From Lethocerus indicus (taxonomy: Eukaryota > Arthropoda > Insecta > Hemiptera > Belostomatidae): a DNA stretch of 64,000 bases. The notes beneath the pieces are model-generated. The model had not been told where the DNA came from. It was given only the letters and a program-made list of their open reading frames with translations, and did not search any database. How positions within the stretch are numbered: position 1 is the stretch's first letter; the number at the start of each line of letters is the position of its first letter. The DNA is taken from NCBI GenBank assembly GCA_019843655.1, contig JACDQD010000006.1, positions 14,030,246 through 14,094,245 of the forward strand, given 5' to 3'. This document shows positions 12,428 to 24,033 of this stretch, piece by piece. A program made the position numbers and the translations under genes.

Positions 12428-15400
12428 AAAAAAATTTCTTCTCCTTCTTGAAAAAATTTCACTGAAAAATTATTTTAATTAAATTTCACAGTGGACTCAA
12501 AAATGTGAAGGAGATAACAATACAGAAAACCCTCAAAAAATCTGATTCTTATTATCTAAGGGGGTATATTACATATTTAAATGTACTAAAGGAATCTATA
12601 TATTTTACTGATTCAAATCATTAATCAAGAGCGACGAAGTGGACTTAATATAGATTAAAATTTAAAATGTAAATTTTGAAAACGTCCTTCATTTATATTT
12701 GCCCCCAAAACTAACCGAGCGATGGGATCAATGTTGTACAAAGTCGCTTATCTTAGAAAGTTCTTCGCCACAATTGATGATGGGCAATCATCGTCCCACG
12801 GTCGGCCGGTGATCCGTGAAGCTTTTAATCAGTCGCCCGCGCTCCTCTTCTTAACTTTTAATTCGCCGGGTTAATTTACGTTTCGTTTGATTTATACAAG
12901 ACAGGTTTCAAAAAGAAAAAAGAGAAAGAAATGTCAGTCGAAGTAAAAATTGAGGGAGAAAATCGATTCGAATCCCAATCGGCGTCATTAATTATTATTC
13001 AACGACATTTTTGTACCCCAATCGCATTAGTTAAATTTAACACGGTATCGGGTTTATTAGATTTTCTGCCGAATTATTTGTATCCAGAATTAACACACGA
13101 TAAAATATATTTGTGTATATTAAATAATCCCTATAAATATACAGTATAAGTATAAATAAATAATGAATATTTTTGAAATGTTTGTTCGATTTAATGAAGG
13201 TACAAATTCAATTTGGGACCGTCCAATTTGAAAAAGGACAGTTTATATTTTACGTTATGCTAGAAATAAATATCCGGGTCTTACCGATCGTTAATTAATT
13301 AACGGAGTCTGTTCCGCCAATACTGGTACAGGCACGGAAATTCGTGCGGGCATATCTCTCGCCGGAATTAATTCAGCGAATAATTGGATGTTGCAGAATT
13401 CTGTATTCGGCAGAACATCTGAAGGGCGAGTGGGGGTGTCGGAAGGAAGAAAGACGGAGAGGCGTGCCAAGAACAAGTTTCGACCGGGTTCAATTCAAAC
13501 CCGGCGCTGTAGGGGTTGGAAAGGGGCCGGTTAGTTGGGCTCTGAGGCTTACAACAACATTAGTCGCCCGCAATATTTGTATTGGCGGCTGCGGCGGTAT
13601 GCGGGGGTGGGCAAAGGACGCGTGAAAAAGACCCACGGGCCGCTACGTGACTCCGGTAATTGAACTTCATACTCGGCCACAGGACTCCCAGCAGCCCAGC
13701 TTCGGCGGTACGGTCCAGCTAATTATATCCATTAGGACGGAATTGACGTGTAAATTCAAAGCTGTCGCTAATGAATATCTTAACGTAATATTAATGTATA
13801 ATTTTGTTAATTAATACAAAATTTTATTCCGAGACGTTTCCCCGCAGTTTGGTCACGTGTAAGAATTTTTCCAGTACCAACTTACTTTTCGTGCAAATCA
13901 TATATTATGTAGTACAAATCGGAGGCTAGATTTATTATCATTAATGTTCTATGAGTAGGAGTTGTTAACTACTCTATCAAATTAAAGGTCTTGAAATTTA
14001 TGTATTTAAGCATTTTTTTCCAATATACCAAAACCGTTTTCAATACTTAACTACCTCAATACCTGAGGTTGAGTAAAGATTCTAGTGAATATTAAGATAC
14101 GGTTATTCCGAGCGTACGGAAGTTGGTCTACACGGTGGATAAACGGGCGCCTAGTTGAATCCTCTCCAGCAGTTCCAATGGGACGTGATAAGCTTGTCTT
14201 CGTGCAAACAGAAAGGCGTGAGACAACTGAGAGCGAAGCAAGGAAAGGCGAGAGGATGCGTGGGAGCTAACGGGAGCCAAGCCTTCCATCCTAACGTTCC
14301 AACTAGGAGACCTCCTCCGGTACCCAATCCGTTCGCATTTGTTTACCCGAATCTCTCTCTCTACCTGTTACGCTCTCAGTCGGCCCTGTTCGAACGATAT
14401 ACCATTACTGAAAAGCACTCGTCCACACGTTAACCAGCCTTTAAGCATAAATAGGCGGGTATTTGGCCCGAAGACATGATTGGCATATGAGTAAAGTCTA
14501 TTTCATCTTGAATTTAACTAGTCTTTTATTACTGATAATAATATTTTATTAATACTATATGAGTTGGGTCGAGGAGACAATACCATACTCGTGTAATAAA
14601 AATGACCAATTAAATATTTTAGGAGTAACCATTATATTTTTGCATTTTTATCATAATTGTAGTATTATATTTTTTGAGGGAAAGATAAGTTATTTCAATA
14701 ATTATAGGAAAGGTTCCAGTAGTGGACAGAAAGTAAGCAATTTAATGTTATTTTGAAGTTACGAAATACAATATCCCGTTGAAGATATTGAAAGGAGGAT
14801 GGTGCTCGTGCCATTGTCGCTAGTCCAGCTATGGGACTGAATATGCACGACGGTTTCGCGCTACCGTAGGTGCTACACAATGAGGTGCTTACACATGTTC
14901 GTAGGCGGCGAGGCAGTACTGAAAGAATGCTCGTACCGAAAGTCCTCTCGTTTTCATAAATAAGTACTTTGTTCTCGAGTGCGAAACAATACGCGTTGCC
15001 GGAAATCCCGATATATTCAAATGCTTGAGAAATCGAGAGTAACGCGCTTGAGAAAGAGCACATCCTTTACTTAGACCGACTCCAATAGAAAGTCAAAACG
15101 GAAAAGCGACTTCGTCCGGAATATGAGGTAATTCGAGACTTGGCCGTATTCCAGCGCGAGGCGAACTCACTTCTTGAGTTTAAGCCCGGCTGAAACTTGT
15201 TCCCGCGCATCCATTTCTCCCTATCTCATCCTTATTGTGATAACGGCGAACATCCGCAAGGATCATCACCATTCAAGTTTTGTAGGTTTTAATTAACACC
15301 CGAATGAATTACTGTGATTAAATTACTCGCAAAATGACGGTTGAATACTATTTCTGTGTTGCAGTACCCATTCGATGGGTACTATTCGTAACAATTTTGC

Positions 15401-15529
15401 GTGGATTATTTATTTAATTTCATTTCGATAATTATCACACGAAAACCGATTCCAACAGTTTACTATCACAGATATTTTTTAATATTGACCTTTTAAATAT
15501 CTGTTGCACCGAGAATTTAAAAGGGAAAG
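12428..15529. other. Non-coding DNA with several mixed patches
   Basis: Patches at about 13290-13740, 14100-14420 and 14760-15230 are richer in CpG than the AT-rich remainder. A 122-codon stop-free frame on the minus strand (14695-15063) has no recognisable motif and is within chance expectation. No RNA gene is seen. Confidence 0.45.
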
Positions 15530-15540
15530 AAAGTTCAAAA

Positions 15541-15860
15541 TTACCGTAGATTTCGTGTGTTTCTGTCTCCTCTCGCTGGTTTGATCCTTTGATAGACCCG
15601 TTTCGGCTGCTCGCCATCTTCAGTAGCGGTGTTAGTCACCTTTGGCACTTTTGGATGTTTTTCGGGCATCCTCACTGCACTGTCACTGTCACTTACAGTA
15701 ATATAGTAAGGCGCTAATACTAACATGTAAGACAGACCATTGTTGCGTGTTATTATCAGGTGCGCCGTAACATATTTTTTAATATGTTAAACGACACGAA
15801 ATCTACGGTATTCCCGCAGACCCGTCAGACCCCTCGCAGACCACAAACACGTATGTTAAA
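15541..15860. mobile_element. Foldback element, copy D, with candidate target duplication
   Basis: The left arm begins at ACCGTAGATTTCGTG without the outer tip and runs to the core (GGCGCTAATACTAAC, TGCGCCGTAACAT). The right side keeps only ACGAAATCTACGGTATTCCC followed by the outer tip (ACCCCTCGCAGACCACAAAC, then GTATGTTAAA). The 11-bp string AAAGTTCAAAA flanks the element at 15530-15540 and 15861-15871, directly against the right tip. It is the best target-duplication candidate in the family. Confidence 0.82.
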
Positions 15861-15871
15861 AAAGTTCAAAA

Positions 15872-17720
15872 ATAGATATAACAAGGATATATTAAATTAG
15901 AAAATAAAATGAATTCTTCTTAAGTGTTCTAGTGCTTTCATTCTGGGTGAAATTCTATTATAATAGCTTCGTTAATTTGAGAATTGGAATTTTATTTTCA
16001 GTTCCACAGCTTCTATTCAACGAGAACGTCACATTTTAAGGGTGGATCGGCCCGTCACACTGTTGGAAGGAGCACCCCTTTAGCAGTTCTATTAGCTAAA
16101 ACGCCAGTCTCTATCCTCCGAGGGATCGCATTTTATCCAAACTCCTTCGATTGACGGGGAGCCCCTTATGTTCCCGATTTTCTTCTCTCCCTTCTCCCTT
16201 ATGTGCCACACTTCAGTGCTAAAATTCGGAACTACCCCTATGTTAAAATCAAACAACGAACCATTCACCAAGGAAAAATAATATTAGCAATTTGTGCATT
16301 TCACCTGAATATAACGATAGGACGCTACAAATAAAAGAATAGAGTTTACGCGACAATAAATTAAACGTGTAGTTCGTTTCATGCAGACAGAGAATTGTCG
16401 ATGTAATTTAACCTGTGTAGGGGAAAAACATTTTACCTTTTACGATTATTTTTTCCGTTCTCGTTTAAACCTCGAATGGTGCACACGTCACTCACCTACA
16501 AAAGAGAAAACAAATTAAATTCCGTATAAAATGTAATATCATTGTTTTAATACACAGTAAAATCGTCTAATTTTTCTGTTAATAGCATCTTCACGTACAT
16601 TTCTGTTAAATAAGTATTAACAAAAACAATGTAATGGAAAAGAAGTAATGTAGTGGGGTTGAACAGAATTATATTCTAATCGGATTACTTTTCATTATGT
16701 TAATATGAAATTATTTACACACGCGAGTGCCTCCACCGTTTTACAAAAAATATTGAAAATACAATTCAAGTTATAATATTAGGCGCAGCTCAATTGCGCT
16801 GTATAGGAAACAGTAAATAAAACAATATGCAATAAGTTCACCTTGCCCGCTAAAAACTAAAGATTTTTTACGGGGCTGAGGTTTGATTTTGTTCCGAAAA
16901 AAGTTTTCCTTCGACTGAGGATAGTCCGAACTCAGTTTATAATCGTAGAGCTCAGGCCAGCAATCGACCCCGCCAATGAATCCGAAACTTTTTTAGTTCG
17001 CTCTCTCGTACGATTGGCAACAACGTAGGTTTTGCTCTCTGCTTTCAAATTAAAGTCTGACCTAATTTATTTCCCCTTCGGCGGGGGCATATTACTGCCG
17101 TCCGTTTCTCTTCTCCAGGAATATTTTTTCTCGATTTCGAGCAAAGCACCTGTTTCAGATCCCGTCGGTTCGAATGGTCCGGGGCGGACGTGGGGACTCG
17201 CCGGCGGAACTAATGGGCTCGGACAAGGAAGAGGAATCCGCCATCATAGAAAGAATCACCTGGAGTACACCTTCCCACACATCTCATAAGCTCAACACAT
17301 AATACCCGGGGTGTCCTAATTCATAATTACTTATCCTGCGGTAAACGCGGTCTGAAAACTCGACGGTTTTAAACTAATAGAATTACATTGTTATCCCCGA
17401 GTTCATCTCTCGTTCTTCTACTGCGTCCGCTCCATGGTTATTTTACGACATTTCCCTCTTCCTTCTCCTCCTCTTTCGGTGCTTCGCTCTATCGCCGCCA
17501 GGCAATAGAACGAACGACGTAGCGCGACGAATTGAGACCCGCAAAGCCGTAATACCACGCATTTGTCCTATTCCTTGTGTTCTTATTCTATGGAAGGAAA
17601 TAACTTGTGGCTCTAAATTAAATAACTAAATTAAAATTTAAAGCCAACAAAATTTCAGTTGGGTACGGCCAATTCCCGGTCAATACGACGAGCAAGCTTA
17701 TAGAGTAATGGTAAATTCCT
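15872..17720. other. Non-coding DNA
   Basis: Mixed patches lie at about 16020-16230 and 16860-17560, with AT-rich spacer elsewhere. No gene is seen. Confidence 0.45.
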
Positions 17721-17753
17721 AATCAGCACTCTAACCACTGAGCTATAACGGAC
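17721..17753 (-). tRNA. tRNA-like fragment (pseudo-tRNA or SINE head)
   Basis: Read on the minus strand, the sequence starts GTCCGTTATAGCTCAGTGG and continues TTAGAGTGCTGATT. This matches the 5' half of a tRNA: acceptor strand, two-base spacer, D stem GCTC pairing with GAGT (one G-T wobble), the loop AGTGGTTA, and an A-box promoter. The following bases do not form an anticodon stem, and I find no GGTTCGAATCC-like B box or matching 3' acceptor strand. It is therefore a fragment or the head of a decayed tRNA-derived SINE rather than a working gene. Confidence 0.45.
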
Positions 17754-17941
17754 ATCTAGCACGGGAGACTTAGAAATTTCCGCTTATTCGATTCAGTCAA
17801 ATAATTTGTTCCCAAACAACTATTCCCCACCAAGTGTTCGACGATTCTAATTTAGAGCAATGCGACAGGTGACTGGTGATCCTCAGCAACAGATATTATC
17901 AACAAAATTTTTACTTGTTAATTTAAAAATGTACTCATATT

Positions 17942-18432
17942 GTTTAAAATACCTGTTTTGTGGTCTGCGGGTTGGAAAACCCTAGGTTCCGTGTGTTTCT
18001 GTCTCCTATCGCTGGTTTGGTCTTTTGGTAGACCGGTTTCGGCTTCTCGTCATCTACAGTAGCGGTGTTAGTCACTTTTGGCACTTTGGACGTTTTTCGG
18101 GCATTTGTGTATATAATAGATACACACGAATTATATATACACTTTAATATTATAATATATTTTAATATTTTTGTTATTTTTAAGACTGTTAAAACGCGTA
18201 GTGTATTCAGTTTAATGCGCTACTAGTTTCAATGGTACGGCGCACCTAATAAGCCCGCAACAAAGGTCAGTATTACATTTTAGTATTAGCGCCTTACATA
18301 TAGCACCTTACAGTACAAGTGGTAGTGACAGTGCAGTGAGGATGCCCAAAAAACATCCAAAGTGCCAAAAGTGACTAACATCCCTACTGAAGATGGCGAA
18401 CAGCCGAGACAGAAACACACGAAGCCTACGGT
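17942..18432. mobile_element. Foldback element, copy E
   Basis: The full left tip (GTTTAAAATACCTGTTTTG) and arm are present to about 18105. A TA-rich spacer follows. The core is inverted relative to copies B and D (AATGCGCTACTAGTTTCAAT, GGTACGGCGCACCTAATA). The right arm runs from CAGTACAAGTGGTAGTGACA to ACACACGAAGCCTACGGT. An internal deletion joins CAGCCG to AGACAGAAAC, removing about 35 bp of the right arm. The right end stops at the CTACGGT position and lacks the outer tip. Confidence 0.85.
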
Positions 18433-19501
18433 GATCATATTGTATTAATTTGAGTTACGCTTTATTAATATCTTAATATTTTTTGTATTTCGCCAAAGAG
18501 ATTTTCTCTGTGCTGGAATGAAGTAATTATAATTTCTTATTTTAATTTGTATCAGTGCGGTAAATACCCTTTGGGAGATTAATTTTTCATTTTCAAAATG
18601 ATTTTTTATTTCCTCAATATTTGAATTGTCTCCCATACCTGGAGAACTGCACAATGTATTGAAAGTTAAATCCCTAAAACAATTCTATATTCCTCCGACT
18701 AATAAATATTGAAAACAGGAATTCGGGCCACATATTTCAAAATGCAAACACTAATAAAAGAACACTAGCTGAGAAAATGAAATGTAATATTGATAATTTT
18801 ATACACCATCCAAGGAACAGTTCAGTGGACATTCGACATGCGAATGAAAGCTGATGATAGGGGCAATGGAGACTGAAAATGGTATTTCGATATTCTAAAG
18901 CAGGCTGGTATCTGTTTTGTGTGAGGTTCCAAGCTTCAGGATTCAAAAACTGGCAAGGCAGATTAATATATAACATTTCCTACACAGCGGGCTGTCATAA
19001 TCAGGAGCCCCGGGCTATTTTATACGGAGCGGCCGCCCTCTCCCGGCGTTACAAGTTAGTCAATTTTTTCACCTTCATAAATCCGGCCAAGTTTTAAACT
19101 CCGGTATTCGCCATCAATTCAGCACATGTCGATATAAAAAAATAATAGTAGCCTCAGGAGAGCACATAGCGATCCCTCCTCTCTTCATTCGGTTTTAAAT
19201 TGCCAAATACCTTCCGCCCCTGAAAAGAATTTTATATATAGAGATTTTATATTGAGGTGGCATACTTGGGCATCGGCGTTCATTTTTATACATGTGTTAT
19301 ACAGACTAAGTTGTTCTTTTGTACTTTTTGAGATTTGGAAATATCAATTTTCTTTATCGATCGATCGGCATTTCAACTACCCTATTAAGATTGGTATTTT
19401 GCCGGTAACGCCGGCATGACATGTTACTGGGACAAATATGGAGCCGATTTTTTATTATGTTGTTTTTTTTTGATGATTCTCTAATTTTCTTTGACAGAAA
19501 A

Positions 19502-19592
19502 AGTGCAGTTACAGTGCAAACTAAGAGACTCACCAACCAAACTGAAACCAGTCTAGCAAAAGAGCAGAACAGGGAGCGGAGACAGAAGATCA
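19502..19592. mobile_element. Foldback element, decayed right-arm fragment (copy F)
   Basis: The block ACTGAAACCAGTCTAGCAAA at 19541-19560, followed by AGAGCAGAACAGGGAGCGGA and GACAGAA, aligns with the right arm (CCGAAACCGGTCTAGCAAAA, then GACCAAACCAGCGAGAGGAG) with many substitutions. AGTGCAGTTACAGTGC upstream resembles the inner arm. GACAGAAGATCA recurs at 19660-19671. It looks much older than the other copies. Confidence 0.55.
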
Positions 19593-20959
19593 AGTTAGTT
19601 CATTCAATTTTCATTCTCTCTTCTGGGTGACATTTGTGAACGTTTTGCTCTCTGCCTGTGACAGAAGATCACAAGAACCGTAATATTAAATTAAATATTT
19701 TCAATAGAAACGAACAGACATCCCTACAGCAACGTAGACATCATACATATCGCCTCTTGCTTTTGTAATCTATATTATTGTACAAATATAACAGGGAGTT
19801 GTGTTGTTGAATTAAACCAGTTCGACAAATATGCCGCTAATTGATCAATTGATTTGTGAGTCAAACTTACATATAATATAAAGCAGTAGAACCACTAATT
19901 TTGAAAACATTATTAACGGATGAAATTAATTAATAACATGTTCCACTGAAAAAGAGATATAATGACGTCAACAGCGGCCGGTAATTTATCAAATCGGAGC
20001 CCGAAGCCACGGTGAATTCGCCAATATTTCATAGAACAATGATACATTAGTAGAAACAAGTAACAATGGTTTCTATCACACGACACTAGTTTTTTTAATA
20101 ATAATATCCATAAAAATTGCGAATATCCAAATTATGACAGTGAAAACGACTTTGGGATGTCATAATATATTAAGAAACTGTTTACAAAACGGATGAAGAA
20201 GGAATATATTGTAATGTACTATTACTAAATTTATTCAAACCTGATTCAAGAGCGTATTAGAGTAAGAAATATAAAAAATAGGATAATTGATTTCAATGAT
20301 ATTTTTAAATATATGCAAGTCGTACTCACGGAGATGACTGCGGATGATTTTTGTTACTTTTTTTCAGTTATACCACTATCAATTTATGTCCCTTTGAATT
20401 ATTCCGTCCCATTGCGCGTTTCTACGGTGAATTGACCGTGTTTCGGCACAATAGGAGGGATATAATAAATGTCTGTGTACATTATGCCGCCGTCCAAATT
20501 GGAGCCTTGGCAACTGAATAAGGTCAAGCAAGAACTGACTGGCCAACCTGTTGTTTTCCGCGACGCAAAAAAAAAACCCCGAGCACCCGGCGCTTACACG
20601 CTTTATTCCCTTGGTCCAATGCCATTTGGGCTATGATACCGGAATATGAAAAATGGAAAATTTTAATGGGAGCCATTCATTCACGAAAATTGGCGCCATT
20701 AAATATTATGCCGCCGAGTTGGGTAATGGAGGACCAATTAATTCTGTTAACGCAGAGAAATTTCCGGTAAACTTTGTTTTTAATGCTCAATACCTTGTTG
20801 TAAGTCTACGGGAAATTAAAAATGATCAAACCGATAAGTCAACCCCGCGGTGGCATAATGGCGCCGATTCAATTCATCAATGGTCCACTTTAGGATGTGT
20901 ACAGTCCCATTCTTTCATATATTATTTATTGGTAACCATGACATTCCCTTATTTTTAAG

Positions 20960-20983
20960 GACTACTGCTTAAAAGCAGTAGTC
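20960..20983. repeat. Perfect 11-bp hairpin
   Basis: The arms GACTACTGCTT and AAGCAGTAGTC are perfectly complementary with only AA between them. The sequence next to it (ACTGCTTTTATTAA) repeats part of the arm. Function is unknown. Confidence 0.6.
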
Positions 20984-23968
20984 TTGACTGCTTTTATTAA
21001 GGTGGCTCTAACAAGCGAAAAATTGAGGCAAACAAAGCTAAAAGCAAAATTTAAGGACACAGGATACTTCCTATCGCTGGTTTCCGCTCGAAAATTCAAC
21101 AATCCGTTAGACTATTAATTATTCGCCGAATAATCTCACGGGACCGATTAATATTGGAACAAGGGCGGGAGGGTAAACACCGGCCTTCGTCCCCAACTTC
21201 GGGATTAAGTTAACCCCCGGGTAAGTCTCAACTTTCGCAATAACACTTGATGAATTCAAGTTTGAATTCAATTGACGTTTAATCGTCCCGGGTGCCGGGT
21301 GGCCCACTTACGGAATCCGACTTTCCTTTCCTGTCCCTGAAAAAGTCAGACCTCATTTATTAGACGAATGTTCCCCAAATATATATATTTCATATGGACT
21401 GCATGTACACGCTCAGTTAATTCAGCATTCAACTCTGGTCGTTGTGAACTTAAGAAAATTGGGTGTATGAACTCATAAAGGCTCACACATCCCTTCCAGA
21501 TATCCCTCGTTTCTCTTGGTTGGCAACATTATGGATTCAAAATGAAAAACCCGAAGTGCTTTATGCTAACATGACTTAAAGAAATACAAACCGGAAATCC
21601 GACAAGAGACACGACTGAAAATTAAAGAACACAAAAAATTCATCTGATTGTAAACTAAATTTACTTGCCCGGGACGAGTAGTTTATGATTCTAAAAGAGT
21701 AATTCGGTAACGCTGGTTGGAATTGGGAATGGAATGCCGCCGCTCTAAAATTAACTTTACGATATAGATCATACGAATTTCGTAATAGGAGAGGAGAAAA
21801 AAAAACATCAAAGGAACGAGAACCTTTGTTGGTTACGCTCGGTCATTCTTCATACCTAAGGATTCATCCTTTAAATTTGTTCTAAGAACAGTAATTTAAG
21901 AAGGAGGTCATCACATAATTGGCAATCTACTTAATTTAATTGTCTGAATAATTTACACACTTATCTTTTCAAGTAACAGCCCGTAACAGCATTTGGCATT
22001 TAATTAATATATATATAAATCTTTTATGTAACTATGATTATTTCACAAAATGATAGTGAAAAGATTTGACGTACGGAATTGGATAAAGAATATATTTTAA
22101 TTTGTCCGTAAATTGAAACGTAACTCTCTTTTTATGGAGGTTAAGCACCACTATTATTTTAAGTTGTTAATTGTATCTGCATCTGTTTCATTGTTCATCT
22201 TCACTGTTGTCCCTCTTCCTATAAAACAGCTATGAATCTCAGTATCGGGGTTCCACTCAGACCTTTTTCCCATTATCAGATAAGCCAAGAACATTTTTGA
22301 TAGAGATCAGCATTGAAAATGAAGAAGCCGGGGATTCAAAATAAATTTTACTCCTTTTGGAAAGATTTGACCGTTACTGTTGATAACTGAGATATTTCCG
22401 GTTTTGCTTCAGTATCCGGATAAAATGAGAATCACACAGATAAAAAAAACAAGGTAGAGGTCTAAACCGTTGGAGATATATTCGTAAACATTCTTGGCAA
22501 ATAATAGCCAGCGTCGAGGGGCAATTTAAATACTTTTTTCTCCCTCCAAATGTTTTCCTATGCATATATTAAACCGGCAAACGGGCCGAGACAACCGCTC
22601 CGAATAGCGGGGAAGCGCAAGCTAAGCGCTTTTAACTCGTTCCAATTGATAAGAGATAGGCTTCCGCAGTATCGCAGAAAACGGATGCTACTCCAATGAC
22701 GCTATTTCCGGTCATGCCATCTCTCTCTCATCCGGAGAAAATATAAAGTAAATTTTAGCGCCAACGAAAAGCCCGTAACGGCAACAATTAATCACCAACC
22801 CAATCTTCAGGTTTCTTCAATCTCTTTTATTTTGTTCCGAGGAATATTGTACCGACCCGTTTGGATAAATAGAGGTCGCAGGTCCTGAAAGTGCCGGGTG
22901 TGGACGGGCTTAATCCGCCGGCCTTCTATTTTAATTTCCAACTTGGGATTGCGAAACTTATGCGCGCTCATAAAAGGGGGAAAGAATTTTTCTCGGTGCC
23001 GCCCGGGAGAGATTTATACCTGGCGGAACAGTTTCGGGCCCCTCTACACTCTAATAAAGGTTTGACTTGCAACCCTTTCAGCATAATTGGTACCGAACCA
23101 CTCTTCGCCATTCCTAAGTTTATTGTAACGCGCTCAATTTATTGTTTCTATCGAGTGAGCCATTATTATGAAGATGAGTATACAATTTATCGCGTTTGTT
23201 TTTTATTATATGGAAATAACTAAGAATATCTAAGAAAAAATATCCAGTAACGGCTTTCACTGTATAAAATTAAATATTTCATATCCGAATATAATGGATA
23301 TAAAGGGAATTTTCATTTTAATCATTTCAAATATTTAGCCCGAAATAAAGAGGGCAATAATTCAGAATGTTTTGTTGAACTATCTTAAATTATGTTGGAA
23401 CTGAAATTGAATGAATTCACGGCAAATTTTTGAAATGAAGTGGAAAACTTCATTCAAATTCATGTTGCTACGTAGGTGACTCTATTTGTGCATTCCTGTT
23501 ACGATTCCAGTAATTTATTTCCGAAAATTTTGAATTATTGCCGCGGATGAAGTTCCAAATAGGTCCTATACGTATTAGCAGTTTATTATCTACAGATATA
23601 GATAGTATCGAATTGCTGTTGAATAATGGGAATAACTTGACCAGGAAGCGAATTGCAAGTTATATTAAAGCAGCCCGTAAACGTTAATTCCGAATATAGA
23701 TTATTACCCGAGTGTTTAACGCTATCTGGACAACGCAATCCGAAACTCGGTATTCATAGACACATTAGCTACTTATAGATGATTCCGGGCATTTTCGGAT
23801 TATATACGAGACTTGGGTATCCCCACTCAAATCAGTGTTGCCGTCGTTGGAGCTTAACGTTAATGAGAAAATTCGGCCCAATATTCCCTCCCGTTAAGTT
23901 TACCATAATTTCATTTTCTCAACACGCTATATTCGACCAATTCCCGCAATCATTTTGCGGTCGGTTCG

Positions 23969-24033
23969 AATTGGTATTCGGATGAGTACAGAATTTTAAT
24001 TATAGTTTCCGTTTAAATTGGTGAATACCAATT
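23969..24033. repeat. Inverted repeat, 11-bp arms
   Basis: AATTGGTATTC at 23969-23979 is repeated inverted as GAATACCAATT at 24023-24033 with no mismatch. The spacer is AT-rich. It may be a structural or chance dyad. Confidence 0.45.

Noticed and set aside
12968..12981. GATTCGAATCCC resembling a tRNA B box
   Set aside because: There is no A box or stem structure upstream at the right distance.
14695..15063. 122-codon stop-free frame, minus strand
   Set aside because: No motif or family resemblance, no flanking exon signals of quality, and a length within chance expectation. A decayed exon cannot be excluded but nothing supports it.
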